Source: Nelumbo lutea (lineage: Eukaryota > Streptophyta > Magnoliopsida > Proteales > Nelumbonaceae). Taken from it: DNA of 64,000 nucleotides. Each line of letters begins with the position of its first letter. Within the stretch, counting starts at the first letter, position 1. The position numbers and the translations under genes were made by a program. Shown here in pieces: positions 10,921-21,759 of the stretch. The notes beneath the pieces were generated by a model. The model worked only from the letters and a program-made list of their open reading frames with translations. It did not search any database and was not told the origin of the DNA. The stretch is taken from assembly GCA_022828595.1 (NCBI GenBank), contig JAKGHH010000002.1:45044222-45108221 (forward strand). Reading direction: 5' to 3'.

Positions 10921-11860
10921 GCGCTCAGATAACCAACTGCCAACCGCAAATCTCTCACAAAAAAACCCATCTAAATGGGCTTTTACAGAGATAGGCACTA
11001 GAAGAAAAAACTTCTGACTTAGACTTAGGCCTGGCAACTGCACCAGAACTTTGTCTTCCACAATAAAGTTCTTGGAATTGGACTCAGGAGACCACCTGGA
11101 CACAGTAACTGTACCTGAGATCAACTTTAAGCACACAGAATCTAACCCAACCTCTTTTCCTTCCAATTCCAACAGAGCCTTACCGTCTCCAAAGGGTGTT
11201 AAAATAATGGTACAGTTCAGTTTCAGCTCCTTTAAGACCTCAGCTACTATCCAATCTATGGGTGGTGCATTAACAGTCAGTATTAAATTCTTCTCCCAAT
11301 CTTTCTTTGAGGCACATGTGAAAATTTTACCATCACTTGCAGCCTGTCCTACTATCAAGGCTTCCACTTCCTCGCAATGCCTCTGCTCCAATTCGACTGT
11401 CTCTTTACCTTTCTCCCGTATTACCTCTGCGCCTCTCCAGGTCTCTTGCACTTGCTTTTGCTAACCAGTGAAGTCCTCCAACAGGCCTGAAACTTCTTTC
11501 CAGCCAGCAGCTGACTTTCCTTCTGAGATACATACCATTTATTTTTTCCCAGCTCCGAAAAATTCCACAAGCGCCAGGAATCTTCCCTTCTCATTCTATC
11601 TTCTCTCTGCCACATACTTTCTGTCACCTTCTTCTAGTATCCCCTTGCACTCCTGCTTCAACTCACCTGACCTCTTCCCCAACCAAAAGCACCATCGCCC
11701 TTTTCATCTCCCTGATCTTGAGTGTCGGTTTCCTTTTCACCCCGATGCTCTCGAGAAGGAACTGCTTTGCTTCAATCTTTACAAGCCTTTTCCAAGTACC
11801 ATGCTTCACAAACTTACCTTCCTCCATCATTTTAGAAGATGCCTACACTTGGCACCATGA
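10921..11860 (-). pseudogene. LINE ORF1-type coding remnant, minus strand
   Basis: A 214-residue minus-strand frame (10,807-11,451) contains KLNCTIILTPFGDGKALLEL, then GTVTVSRWSPESN and VLVQLPGLSL. This suits the N-terminal nucleic-acid-binding ORF1 of plant L1-type LINEs, with the RWSP motif expected before the GIP-type core. Coding resemblance ends at the poly-A tail of LINE A (10,919). A further minus-strand frame (11,421-11,627) may be its N-terminal part. The assignment rests on motif pattern only. Confidence 0.45.
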
Positions 11861-12097
11861 AAACTTCTTTTTATAGTAACATAAAAGAAAATTTTATTAA
11901 AAAAATCACAAATTACATCAAGGAGTAGAGATTACACCGTCAGACGTTACAAAAAGCTAATCCAGATTACATTATTGGATCTCAAGAGCATTCCAAAAGG
12001 ACCCAAAATCTGATTTAGAGGTTTGAAATTTTGAAAGGATGAGCACCCAGCCAGAAATAGCCCTTCCAATAGACTCCACCACCTTCTCTAACTCTCG
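11861..12097. other. Unassigned AT-rich interval between LINE pieces
   Basis: No gene is recognised. TTTTATTAAAAAAATCAC near 11,890 and the surrounding sequence resemble the 3' untranslated region of another minus-strand LINE, but no coding motif supports this. Confidence 0.3.
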
Positions 12098-13065
12098 TTT
12101 TTTTATGAGTAATAGTAAAATTTTATAAATTCATAACCTGATTTAGAAATGTAATTTCATACAACAACCCATGCAGAGGCACAAGCTGCAGCCCCTCCTA
12201 GAAGCTTACAAGTACACACAAATAAATTACAGAAATCACAGTTGAGCCCAAAACATTTCTTCCCTATTTACCCCTTGTTTGGCTAACACATCAGCCATAG
12301 CATTTGCTGATCTCCCCACCCACTGTATAGAAACCAACATATTCCTTCTCAGCCACATAACTTTCTTAATTTCATTCTTGTATCACCAGATGATATCCTC
12401 AGGGTTTTTCAGCCAAACCATCACCACCTTGGGATCCCCTTCAGTTATTAACTGCTCTGCCCCCAATTGGTTTGCAAATTGTACCCCTTGTACAGCAGCT
12501 AATAGTTCTGCCCTAATAGTCTCTCTTGAGTCCTAAAGCTAAAGGACCCAAATAAAGCAGAACAACCTCTTCACTCTCATTCCTTAGAACACCCCCCATT
12601 CCAGAAGGCCCTGGGTTAGCCAAGCTACTTCCATCAAAGTTCAGCTTCAGTAACTCCTGATGACTATCCTCGAATACTCTTCTGTTTCTTTCTCTCCAAA
12701 TTGACCAACACACAGCAAAAGGAATACAGCTCCACACAATTACAGCTTTTTTGCTGCCCTTATAGGAAGGCCATTTGGAAAAGATTTTTGCCAGGGACTC
12801 GGGGAGGAACAGCTGCATGCCAAACAAATCTGAATAACAACTCCAGAAAGTCTCAGCCACTGAACACAAGAAGAACAAATGAAGTACTGTTTCCTCAATT
12901 TCTTTGCACATATGGCAAATGTTTGCCATGTGAAAGCCTCTTGACTTCATTATCCATAACCACCAACCACGCAAATGCCTCCACCCTAGGTGGAACAGGA
13001 CTACCCCACACACCCTTACAACTCTCTTCCCCCAGCTGGTTTTTAATCAGAACTAGATAGAATGA
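12098..13065 (-). mobile_element. LINE C 3' part (zf-RVT and RNase H), minus strand
   Basis: On the minus strand a zf-RVT-type region (GVWGSPVPPRVEAFAW, then HLFFLCSVAETFW and WSIWRERNRRVF) runs into an RNase H (LKLNFDGSSLANPGPSGMGG). Frames are 13,013-12,513 with a frame change at about 12,530. The 3' end is the T run at 12,100-12,106. The 5' side is cut at 13,066 by the tail of another LINE. It could be the 3' continuation of LINE E (15.1-15.8 kb), separated by later insertions; about 100 residues between them are not accounted for. Confidence 0.75.
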
Positions 13066-14344
13066 CTTTTTTTTATCAGCAACACAGAAAAGATTCATTG
13101 ATTTAAAAAGTCATGTACAACAAGAAGTTGAGGGCAGACAAGCAGTCCATAGTGTCCCACTAAATACACCGTTGCCACAAACAACCCTAGTGCCAATCCC
13201 TTTAATAGTTTAATTACAACACAGCCAAAAGGGTAACCCAACATAAACCTCCGCTAACTAAAATATAGCCCAAAACATAGATTGTCTTTGAACTCCTTGT
13301 TTAGCTAGTCCATCAGCCATGCTATTAGCTGATCTTCTAATCCACCTTAGTTGAATCACCATGTCTTTAGAAGCCTGTTTGAAGCGCCTGAGCTCGTTCC
13401 TTAGTTGCCAACTAATTCCTTCCCCTGTCTTCAACCAGTTCACCACAGTTTTTGAGTCCCCTTCAACAATCAGCCTCTCAATCCCCATTTCTTTAGCTTT
13501 CTCAACTCCAAACACTGCAGTCTCACCGTGCAGCTTACATAAGGAGCACCGATTTGGGGGCAAGCACCAAATTGGTCTTTTTCTCTGAAGCAGGTCACAG
13601 GTATTGATGGAATCATGGAACACTTCCCAACGGAATGCGCTGACTTTAGGAGGGATGGGGTGAGTCCAAATCTCCTTGACAGGGAAAGAAGGGGAGGAAT
13701 CAGAAGCAACTTGAGAGTTAAAGAAGGATTTGCAAAAGAAAGACCTTGACTGATTGAGTGCCAAACTCTAGAGTCTAAACCACTGTCCCCCCCAGATTAC
13801 AGAGTTCAGCAAATTAACCAAAGCAGAGACACTAGACAATTCAGATTCTCTCAAATTTCTAACAAAACCCAGATTTCAATTCAGATTTGAAAGTGAGCAG
13901 GAAGAGATAATAAAGTCACTAATGGGTTTTCCTTTGAAGCTGGAGAGAGCAAAAAGGGAAGGGAACACCTCGGACAAGGGGGAATCCCCAATCCAAATGA
14001 AAGTATTTCATGGATGGCCTTCCAAGGAGCAGCCAAAGTAGCTCTATGCAAGCAGCCTGCATCCCAGTCATTGCTTGACGACCCATGGATACTTGAAATA
14101 ACTTTAGTCCATAATTTATCATTTTCTTTAGGGAACCTCCAAAGCCATTTACTTAACAGAGCCACATTTTTCATCTTCACATTTCCTATTTCTAAACCCC
14201 CTCCCTCTTTCAACTATCTCACCTTTTCCTACCTAACCAAATGATCTTTTTCCCCTCCCCAAGCTCCCACAAGAAATCCCTCATGATTTTCTCAATTCTT
14301 TTAATCACAACTTGTGGCATCCTAAGATCGACATGTAATAGACT
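13066..14344 (-). mobile_element. LINE D (minus strand), internally deleted
   Basis: The 3' tail reads as a T run at 13,067-13,075. The minus-strand frame 13,764-13,258 has zf-RVT (FPVKEIWTHPIPPKVSAFRW ... RCSLCK) fused directly after HGETA to RNase H sequence (EKAKEMGIERLIVEGDSK), so about half of the RNase H and the linker are deleted. Upstream, 14,213-13,881 carries GGLEIGNVKMKNVALLSKWLWRF, SSIHG and WDAGC. The element therefore lacks its catalytic RT and is defective. It is abutted by a CAGTG-type DNA element at about 14,345. Confidence 0.7.
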
Positions 14345-15080
14345 GGAAGATTAAAAAAGGCACAAGGGCCATTTTGCACCTGAGGCGCAAGGCACAAGGC
14401 AAGGTGCACTATTTAAAAAAAGGCTAAAAAATTAAAAAAAATAACAAAAAAATCAAAAAATTATAAAACATAATATTAATAAAACTATAAACTTAAATTT
14501 TAAAATAAATGTTTTAAAAAACCTATTATCTAAAATTAAAATACATAAACATAATATGTAAAGCATATTCAAATGAGAATTTAAAAATGAAATCAAACAG
14601 ATAAAACCCACAATCTCTTTTTTCTCAATTAAATCAAGTAGCTAATGTAACATTTTACATTCCTAATTCTACGAGCCACCTCTGTGCCACGCCCCTCGAG
14701 GTAAGCCCAAACAAGTCCATGTTAGGGTGTTAAACTCTGAGTTTTCACACAAAAAATAATGATTTTATAGTTTTAATTGCTTTTAAGAAGATACTTTATT
14801 AGGATGAATGAATGAACAGCATTACTAAAACAAGTCCATGGACTTGTTCGGGTTGGCATCGAGGGGCGTGGCACGGGGGCCTGAGGGCGGAGCCCCCGTC
14901 TCAGCCGCTAGACTCAAAAAAAGAAAAAAGCGTCAAATTTTCAAAAGGTGCACGCCTGGGCTAAGGTGCAAGGCGCACCAGGCATGCACCTTTTGAATGG
15001 GTTGTGCCTAGGACCTGGGCAAGGCGCCTACCCTAAAATGCGCCTCACCTGTGCGCCTAGGCATGCCTTTTAAATCACTA
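14345..15080. mobile_element. CAGTG-type hAT-like element, copy 2
   Basis: Same orientation and internal order as copies 1 and 3: GGCACAAGGGCC head, A-rich core, ACAAGTCCATG motifs, and a GCGCCTAGG-rich right end finishing CCTTTTAAATCACTA. The right terminus fits the family (CAGTGATTTAAAAGG when complemented). The left terminus is blurred and I could not define a clean duplication. It separates LINE D from LINE E. Confidence 0.65.
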
Positions 15081-15830
15081 TAGAGAATCCTTCTCCTTTT
15101 CTAATCCAAATCTCCACAACCACTTACCCAGCAAGGCCATATTAAACACTTTCAGCCTTCTAATTCCCAAACCCCCATTCTTCTTTGGTCTACAAACCAA
15201 GTCCCAACTCACCAAGTGAAGTTTCTTAGGACCTCCCACCCCTTCACAAAGAAACTCCCTCTGCAGCCTTTCAATTTTCTTAGCCACCTCAGCTGGTATT
15301 CTCAAGAGAGAAATATAATACATTGGCAAGCTAGACAAAATGCTTCTAACCAAGGCAATTCTACCCCCCAAGGATAAGTACTTAGCCTTCCACCTATCTA
15401 GCTTCTTCTCCACTCTCTCAATGATTGGCCTCCAAATAGATTAAGCGAAGGATTTGGCACCAACCAGCATCCCCAGATACTAAATTGGAAGCTCCCCAAC
15501 TTGACATTCGAACACTGCAGCACAATTCAACAGCACTTCTCTCTCCACTTCCCCTACCCCAATGATAGTGCTCTTTGTTAGATTCACTTTTAAACCTGTC
15601 AACATCTCAGAGTTAGCTAGAATTGCTCTCAGGCTAAGGAATTGGTCAATAGCAGCATCCAAGAAAATCAGCGTGTCATCAGCATATTGCAAGTGTGATA
15701 TACATGGGCCACCAGACCCAGCTTTGAATCCCTCAACAAATCCATAATAAACGAATTTAGCAAGCAACAAGTTAAGAACCTCCATTACTAATACAAAGAG
15801 AAGAGGGGACAAGGGATCTCCCTGCCGCAG
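15081..15830 (-). pseudogene. LINE E reverse transcriptase, downstream half
   Basis: Minus-strand motifs in order: RQGDPLSPLLFVLVMEVLN (motif B), LQYADDTLIF (motif C), TGLKVNLTKS, then LDRWKAKYLSLGGRIALVRS and MALLGKWLWRFGLEKEKDSL. The upstream half lies at 23,136-23,538. The two halves abut exactly at a Gly-Leu-Arg-Gln position when the gypsy element at 15,831-23,135 and one 4-bp copy are removed. An in-frame stop follows GELPI. Confidence 0.88.
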
Positions 15831-16248
15831 TGTCACGGGGCTAATCGACGGGGCCCCGTGCGGCGCTCGATGGGGTCGAGAAAGCCTACAAATGCAAGCA
15901 ACAACGCACAAAAAGAAACAAGAATGCACACAAATTAGACAAAAGGCAACTTGTATTGCATTAATCAGTGGTAAGCACAAGCACACAGTACAGTGTCGAG
16001 AGGATCTCATGCTTAACCTTTACACGCTTATGAGCTCACTTGACTACTTACCTCCCCTCAAAGAGTACGTTAAGATTTTGGGGGAGTGACAGAATGATAC
16101 ATCAAAATACTGAATATTCATAGTACTATTTACATAATTACCATTGGCATACCCCCCTTTACAAAAAGAGTACAAGGACCCAACCCAAGACACTTAGATG
16201 GCATGCTGATGGCATGTTGATGGCGCTGATGGTGGCTGATCCATCACA
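15831..16248 (-). repeat. LTR-A, 3' copy
   Basis: A 418-bp LTR whose plus-strand form begins TGTCACGGGG and ends GATCCATCACA. Compared with the other copy it has a short extra GATGGCATGTTGATGGC-like stretch near its inner end. Most differences from the other copy look like C-to-T or G-to-A transitions, as expected from decay of methylated DNA. Confidence 0.9.
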
Positions 16249-16260
16249 GTCTCCCCCACT
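16249..16260 (-). other. Polypurine tract (outer) of the composite element
   Basis: Minus strand reads AGTGGGGGAGAC immediately before the LTR TG. This is the expected plus-strand primer. A hairpin (16,267-16,286) lies just upstream in the sense direction. Confidence 0.85.
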
Positions 16261-16266
16261 CAATTC

Positions 16267-16286
16267 AATCTTCATCCTCGAAGATT
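16267..16286 (-). other. Hairpin next to the outer polypurine tract
   Basis: AATCTTC and GAAGATT pair perfectly (7 bp) around the hexaloop ATCCTC (plus-strand spelling). An equivalent hairpin with a different stem and nearly the same loop sits at the internal polypurine tract (21,738-21,759). Confidence 0.7.
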
Positions 16287-17590
16287 CTTCCTTAGGTACT
16301 CGTCCAGCTTCACTGCGAACGGAAGGAGGTCTTCTGCAAGCTTCCAGGTGACTTCTTCTGCAAATCCCTTCCACTTCACCAGGTACTCCCATTCTAATGT
16401 TTGGGAGGATTGGGACAACCTATGGTTGAGGATGGAGTCAAGGGATCGGTTCTTGGATGGTTGGTAGGATGGATGTGGGCGTTGGCTTTGGTTTCGGAAG
16501 GTATCTTGGCTGTCAACATGGTAGGGTTTAAGTTGGCTTACATGAAAGACAGGGTGTATTTTTAGCCAAGGAGGTAGTTTGAGTATGTAGGCTGATGCTC
16601 CAACTTTGGCTAGGATTTCACAGTGTCCCTTATATTTTCTCACAAGCCCGGGGTGTACTCTTCGAAAGAACCTGAGGCAATGGGTATGGAGTTTTACTAA
16701 GGCCAGATCACCTACTTGGAAGTTCTCGGGTCGTCTACCCAAATCGGCCCATTTCTTCATTCTTTTGGAGGCTTTCTCCAGTGAGGCTCGTGTGATGTCA
16801 AGGCATTCTTTCCATTCCCTGGTGAAAGTGAAGGCTCGAGGGCTTCTCCCTTGATGGTCGTTGACGATGCAGTGTGGACATCTTGGTAGTTGGCCGGTGA
16901 TGACTTCAAAAAAACTCTTATTGATGGAGGACCTCTTCTGGTGTTGACAGAGAACTGTGCAATGTCCTACAATCGAACCCAATTCTTTTGTGTAGCTGAT
17001 ACAAAATGGTGGAGGTACTCTTCAAGGAGGGAGTTCATTCTCTCTATCTGCCCATCTGACTCTGGATGGCTGCTGCTAGAGAAGTTCAAGTTCGAACCAA
17101 GAAGCTTGAATAACTCTGTTCAGAAAGCACTAGTAAATCGGGGATCCCGATCACTAACAATGTTCTATGGGACTCCCCAATATTTCACCACGTGCTTGAA
17201 GAAAAGGTATGTCGTGTCTTCAGCTGAAAGGTGCTTTTGTGCTGGGATGAAAGTGGCATACTTGGAAAATCTATCAACAACAACAATAATGGATGGCATA
17301 GTCTCCCACCTTAGAAAGACCACTGATGAAGTTCATGGAAACACTCTCCCAAAGTTGTGAGGGCGTTGGAAAAAGTTGTAAGAGTCCAAGAAGCTTGGCA
17401 CGCTCAGGCTTGTCTTGCTGGCAAATCAGGCATGTCCTTGTGTATTCTCGAACATCTTGCTCCATATGAGGCCAATAGTAGGCATGTTGTAGAAGTGCCA
17501 AGGTACGCTACCACCCAGGGTGTCCTGCCCATAAGCTGTCATGACATTCACGTAGGAGAGTCTTCCTCAAGTCTTCAACTCTCGGTATAA
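16272..17590 (-). pseudogene. Integrase with C-terminal chromodomain, broken
   Basis: The minus strand carries the zinc-finger region (YYWPHMEQDVREYTRTCLIC, near 17,490-17,420). The catalytic core follows (VVDRFSKYATFIP with its first Asp near 17,280; KYWGVP; VSDRDPRF with its second Asp) and contains stops. The C-terminal part (16,982-16,272) shows VGDLALVKL, GPFEILAKVG-like sequence, HPVFHVSQLKPY and a chromodomain, WEYLVKWKGFAEEVTWK, with the aromatic residues that bind methylated histone tails. The protein would insert element cDNA, and the chromodomain guides it to heterochromatin. Confidence 0.85.
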
Positions 17591-17866
17591 ATATCCGCCT
17601 TCCCTTTGTCAAAAGAAGGCCTTCTTCAACCCAAAATCACCTAGTATTCCCTTCACGAGCAACTGTCAATAAGCTCTGAGCAATGGGGTCCTTCTGGAGT
17701 CCTTCCTTGATGCGCTCAATGAGGTCCAGTCTAATATGGCTTTTAGAGGGACCTTCACCCGTGGATAATGCTGCAAGCTCGGCCTTCCTGCTAGTGCATC
17801 AGCAACCTTGTTCATCGGCCCTGGCTTGTATTCTAGAGTCATGTCAAACTCCGCTAAGAAATCTTG

Positions 17867-18187
17867 CTATCGAGCTTGCTCAGGGCTCAGCTTCTTCTGT
17901 GACTGAAAGTAACTAGTAGCTATGTTGTCAGTCTTGACCACGAACTTAGAACCAAGCAGGTAGTGTCGCCATGTGTGGAGGCAGTGGACGATGGATGTCA
18001 TCTCCTTCTCTTGCACAATGTACATCCTCTCTGTATCATTAAATTTGCGGCTCTCATAGGTGATGGGATGTCCTTCTTGCATCAAGACCCCACCAATGGC
18101 AAAGTCAAAAGCATCTGTGTGTAGCTCATATGGCTTGCTTGGGTCAGGCAAGTCGATGACAGGTTCTGCCGAGACAACTCTCTTCAA
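17867..18187 (-). pseudogene. Ty3/gypsy RNase H domain
   Basis: The minus-strand frame has YELHTDAFDFAIGGVLMQEG (first catalytic Asp), SRKFNDTERMYIVQEKEM (Glu) and VVKTDNIATSYF (third Asp). It lies directly after RT with a frame change, as usual in gypsy pol. Confidence 0.85.
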
Positions 18188-18265
18188 ATCCTCAAAAGTT
18201 GTTTGGCAACATTCATTCCAGGTCCACGTGCTAGTCTTCTTCAGTAAGTTAGTGAGGAAAGTGGC

Positions 18266-19036
18266 TCATGCTGAAAATCTATAGATGAATCTTCGATTGT
18301 AGTTCACCAGGCCAAGGAAGGAGCGAAGTTCGGTGACCCTGGTGGGAGGTGCCCAATCTTGAATGGCCTTGACTTTAGCTGGATCCATGCTGATTGTTCC
18401 TGCTTGAATTATATGGCCAAAGAAAGCCACCTCTTCTATGGCGAAAGAGCATTTCTCCTTCTTAACAAACAGGTCGTTGTCTCGCAAAACCTGGAAAACA
18501 GTATGGAGGTGGTCAATATGTTCCTCCAAGGTTCTACTGTAAATTACAATATCATCAATATACACAACAACAAATTGGTCCAGGTAGAGATGAAATATTC
18601 TATTCATCAATGTACAAAAGGTGGTTGGAGCATTAGTGAGCCCAAAAAGCATGACAAGAAACTCAAATGACCCATATCGGGTAACACAAGTTGTTTTGTG
18701 TTCATCCCCTTCGGCTATACACACTTGATAGTACCTCGACCTCAGGTCTAGCTTGGTGAAGTACTTGACCCTGCTGAGCTGGTCAAAGAGGTCGGCCACC
18801 AAAGGTATGGGATATTTGTTCTTGATGGTGAGCTTGTTGAGAGCTCGGTAGTCAATACAGAGCTGAAGAGATCCATCATGCTTCTTTTGAAACAGGACTG
18901 GTGCTCCAAAAGAGGCCTTAGAAGGCTGAATCAACCCAACATCCAACAACTCACTCAACTGCTTTCGTAGCTCGGCCAGCTCGGGAGGAGACATTCTGCA
19001 TGGTGGGCATGCTGGTGGTTTGGTTCCAGGCTCCAA
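18266..19036 (-). pseudogene. Ty3/gypsy reverse transcriptase
   Basis: A 256-residue minus-strand open frame. Motifs: GSLQLCIDYRALNKLTIKNK, YFTKLDLRSRYYQV (motif A Asp), FLVMLFGLTNAPTTF and VVYIDDIVIYS (catalytic YIDD), then LGLVNYNRRFI. The order and spacing are those of Ty3/gypsy RT. It is the least damaged domain of the element, but it is out of frame with gag and integrase. Confidence 0.9.
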
Positions 19037-19120
19037 ATCAATCTTGTGATCAACTTCTCTCCTTGGGGGAATTCTTCTAGCGCCATTGTAATTGCTGGCG
19101 AGATATGCTCGGTCGATGGG

Positions 19121-19640
19121 TCAGGCAGGTCGGAGTCCACCAATGTGGCTAGGTAAGTGGTCTCTCCTTTCCGCACTCCATCCTTGAGTTGCAATGCTGA
19201 GAGCATCTTGGGGGTGGACTTGGTCTCTGGCACAACTGGAACCATGCAAGGAGCCTGATCTTCGAATATGCACACTGAGTTGAGGAAGGGCATGGGCACC
19301 GCCTTTACTTGAGTCGAAATCCATGCCGACAACAACCTGAAAATCATCCATGGGCACAACTGAGAGGTCTATCATCCATTCCCAATCACCAAGTTGCAAG
19401 ACCACCCCACGAGCTACACCTTGTATGGGTTTGGCATTAGAGTTCACCGCCTTCAACCATCCGACTTCCTTGGTAGGTGCAAGTTCTACTCAGGATGCCT
19501 CCTCCATAGAGATAAAGTTGTGTGTAGCACATGTATCCACCATGGCTCTTGTGGGCTTACCATTCAAGCGAATGTCTACATACATCAGTCCCTTCGGCTT
19601 GAACTTCGGTGCTTCTTGCGGGCTCGCCTTCTTCTTCATT
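19121..19640 (-). pseudogene. Aspartic protease region with altered active site
   Basis: On the minus strand KGLMYVDIRLNGKPTRAMVD is followed by T-C-A-T-H-N-F. The usual retropepsin Asp-Thr/Ser-Gly triad reads Asp-Thr-Cys here. A stop and frame change precede the second half (LGDWEWMIDLSVVPMDDFQV, VVGMDF), which matches the C-terminal half of retroelement proteases. This copy would not process Gag-Pol. Confidence 0.75.
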
Positions 19641-19651
19641 GCATTGAGTCT

Positions 19652-20925
19652 TCATAGAGCCCCCATTCTTGTCTCCTCTATTTCCTTCTCCTCCTCGTTG
19701 TGCTCATCATCACTAAGCTTTGCAAGTAAGGCATTGAGCTTCCCCCGACTAGGACAATCCTTGGTCCAATGTTTTCCTTCACAGATGAAGCATGGTGAGG
19801 GAGGTGTTCTCTTCACAAATTGGCCACCCCTGTATCCAGAGTCCCCTTCAGGTCTCCTGTAGAACATGAAAGTGTTGGGTTTACTTGGCCCAGAGTCTCC
19901 CTTGGGCCCGTAGTAAGATTTCTTATCACCTCCTATCTTCCCTTGGCCCTGATATGAGTTGGATTTGGGGTCGTCTTTGCTTGGTCGCCTGTTGTCTACC
20001 AGTTGTTCAGCAACGGCCATGGCTGTGGCGAGGTCCTTCACACCTCGCCTCTGGAGTTCAAGCTCGGCCCATTGTTGCAGGCCGTCCATAAAGTTGAAGA
20101 GCAATCCTTGTCTAACATGTCCATGATCTCGAGCGATAGTGCGGAGAACTCCTTCACGTACTCATGCAATGAGACCGTGTGCTTTAGGTTCTTGAGCTTC
20201 CGACGGGCTTGGTACTCCACGTTCTCTGGATAGAACTGGCGCTTTATCTCGCTCTTGAACACGGACCAGGTATCAATGGAGCATAATCCTTGCTCCGCAT
20301 CGGCACATCTCCAACGCCACCATAACATAGCAAAACCAGTAAGATACATAACAACAGTACGCACCTTGGCCGCCTCATCAACTAGTTCGGCGGCAGTGAA
20401 ATATTGTTCCATTTGCCACAGGAAGTTGTCAAGTTCTCGGGCATCACGGGTCCCTGCATATGAGGTACGCTCGCGGACTTTGATCTTTGGAGGGGCTGGA
20501 GCAGCAAGTGCACTGGCTGTACTGGCCATCAGCCTCTTCAGAAGGGTCACATCGCCCTTCAAGTCATCGAGTTGAATCTGTAGGCACTTCACCAGGTCTT
20601 CTAGTGGGTTGTCTGGCCTATTGGAGCTGTCACTGGACTGGTCCTCCAATCTTCCCACAACCGCTGCCAAGGTCTCAAGGTTGAGTTGAAGCTCGTCCAC
20701 ACGGTCACGAGTTTCACCAACCACTGCTTTACAGCGCATGATGCGCTTGTCCATGGTCGCAAGCTTGTCAACTGACTTGTCACGCTTGCTAGGCTTTGAG
20801 TTGACGCCTTTGTCTTTGGGAGAGCTACCTCTAGGCTCGTCCTCATCATAAACCCGTGAGATCCCTTCCTGGATCTCCTCTAGCATATCATGCTTCTTCA
20901 TCGGGCTGGTGTTGTTGCGGGGCAC
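19652..20925 (-). pseudogene. Gag with zinc knuckle, frameshifted
   Basis: Two overlapping minus-strand frames. 20,925-20,038 (first ATG at about 20,901) has a coiled N-terminal region and the gag core (DNFLWQMEQYF, FAMLWWRWRCAD, EIKRQFYPEN, LKHTVSLHEYVKEFSAL). 20,104-19,652 continues with ATAMAVAEQL and a CCHC knuckle, CFICEGKHWTKDCPSR. A frameshift at about 20,100 separates them. It would package element RNA into cytoplasmic particles. Confidence 0.85.
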
Positions 20926-20967
20926 GACAGGGACTCGTTGGGCTTGGCAACCGCTAGTGTCAACGAG

Positions 20968-20981
20968 GCTCTAATACCAAC
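20968..20981 (-). other. Second primer-binding site, beside LTR-B
   Basis: The minus strand reads TGGTATTAGAGC after the LTR-B end and a GT spacer, one base from the initiator-tRNA-Met complement (TGGTATCAGAGC) seen at the outer LTR. It directly precedes gag, so LTR-B is in the normal 5'-LTR position for this gag-pol. Confidence 0.8.
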
Positions 20982-21721
20982 TATGACGTGGGTAGTTCTA
21001 CAATGGAAGAAACCCGTGCGGCGTTCAGGCCAAGGTAGGCCAGGACAATCCTTTATGTGCTTGGAGGCTAGGAGTTGCCCGATGAGATGGCTCCACTAAG
21101 CTCAGTAGCACTGGATCATGACCTCAAGTCGCATGGCCGGGGCACTCGACTGGCTCTGGCCAGTCCATGGGAGGCGCCACTTACGTGCTGAAGGGGGACG
21201 ACCATAATGCAAGGCGACGGTGCGCCGAAGAGGTGACTTGGCACCGATATGAAGGTTCTCTTGTATGCCGATGATGATGGGCACCTGTGTGCCATGTTGA
21301 TAGGCAACCGCTTGGGCCAGAACACACCCGTGCGCTAGAGGCAACGGAGTAGCTCACTCAGCTTGAGCAAGGGGCTGGCATGGTGAAGGGTCATGCTTGA
21401 GCCAGGCCCGCATGCCAAGCCTCCTTGAGTGTCGGTCCATTCACTGTCCCCATGAGCATGTGTGTGCTCATGAGGAACCCTGGTAGCCATACTGGCCATT
21501 AACCAGGGCCGCCCGACAAGGGGATGATGGTCTAGGAGTGCCAAGGTTAGGCACCCAAGGAGGTCAACCACCCTTCCTCAAAGAGTGCGTTAAGCTTTTG
21601 GTGGTTTGCCTGAACATAACATCAATTCTCCCAAAAATCTTACAGACGAAAATGATAGTGATGTCCCTTAACGTAAGCCTGCCAAGCATAGACAAGGCTA
21701 AGCCTGTGTCAGACCATAACA
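20982..21721 (-). repeat. LTR-B, an internal LTR different from the outer pair
   Basis: 740 bp, reading TGTTATGGTC ... CACGTCATA on the minus strand; the final CA has become TA. It is bounded by a polypurine tract on its 5' side and a PBS on its 3' side, exactly as a real LTR. It is nearly twice as long as LTR-A and mostly unlike it, but shares the segment CCTCAAAGAGTGCGTTAAGC (near 21,575), which has one difference in LTR-A (near 22,955). Confidence 0.8.
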
Positions 21722-21733
21722 AGCTCCCCCACT
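21722..21733 (-). other. Internal polypurine tract
   Basis: Minus strand reads AGTGGGGGAGCT immediately upstream of LTR-B. It is nearly the same as the outer tract and is preceded by a matching hairpin. Confidence 0.8.
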
Positions 21734-21737
21734 CAAT

Positions 21738-21759
21738 CCATTGTCAACCTCGACAATGG
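21738..21759 (-). other. Hairpin next to the internal polypurine tract
   Basis: CCATTGTC pairs perfectly with GACAATGG (8 bp) around the loop AACCTC (plus-strand spelling). Position and loop match the outer hairpin at 16,267-16,286, while the stem sequence is different. Confidence 0.75.

Noticed and set aside
11051..11860. Plus-strand frames opposite the ORF1-like region
   Set aside because: The minus-strand reading has the LINE ORF1 motifs. The plus-strand frames are its complement.
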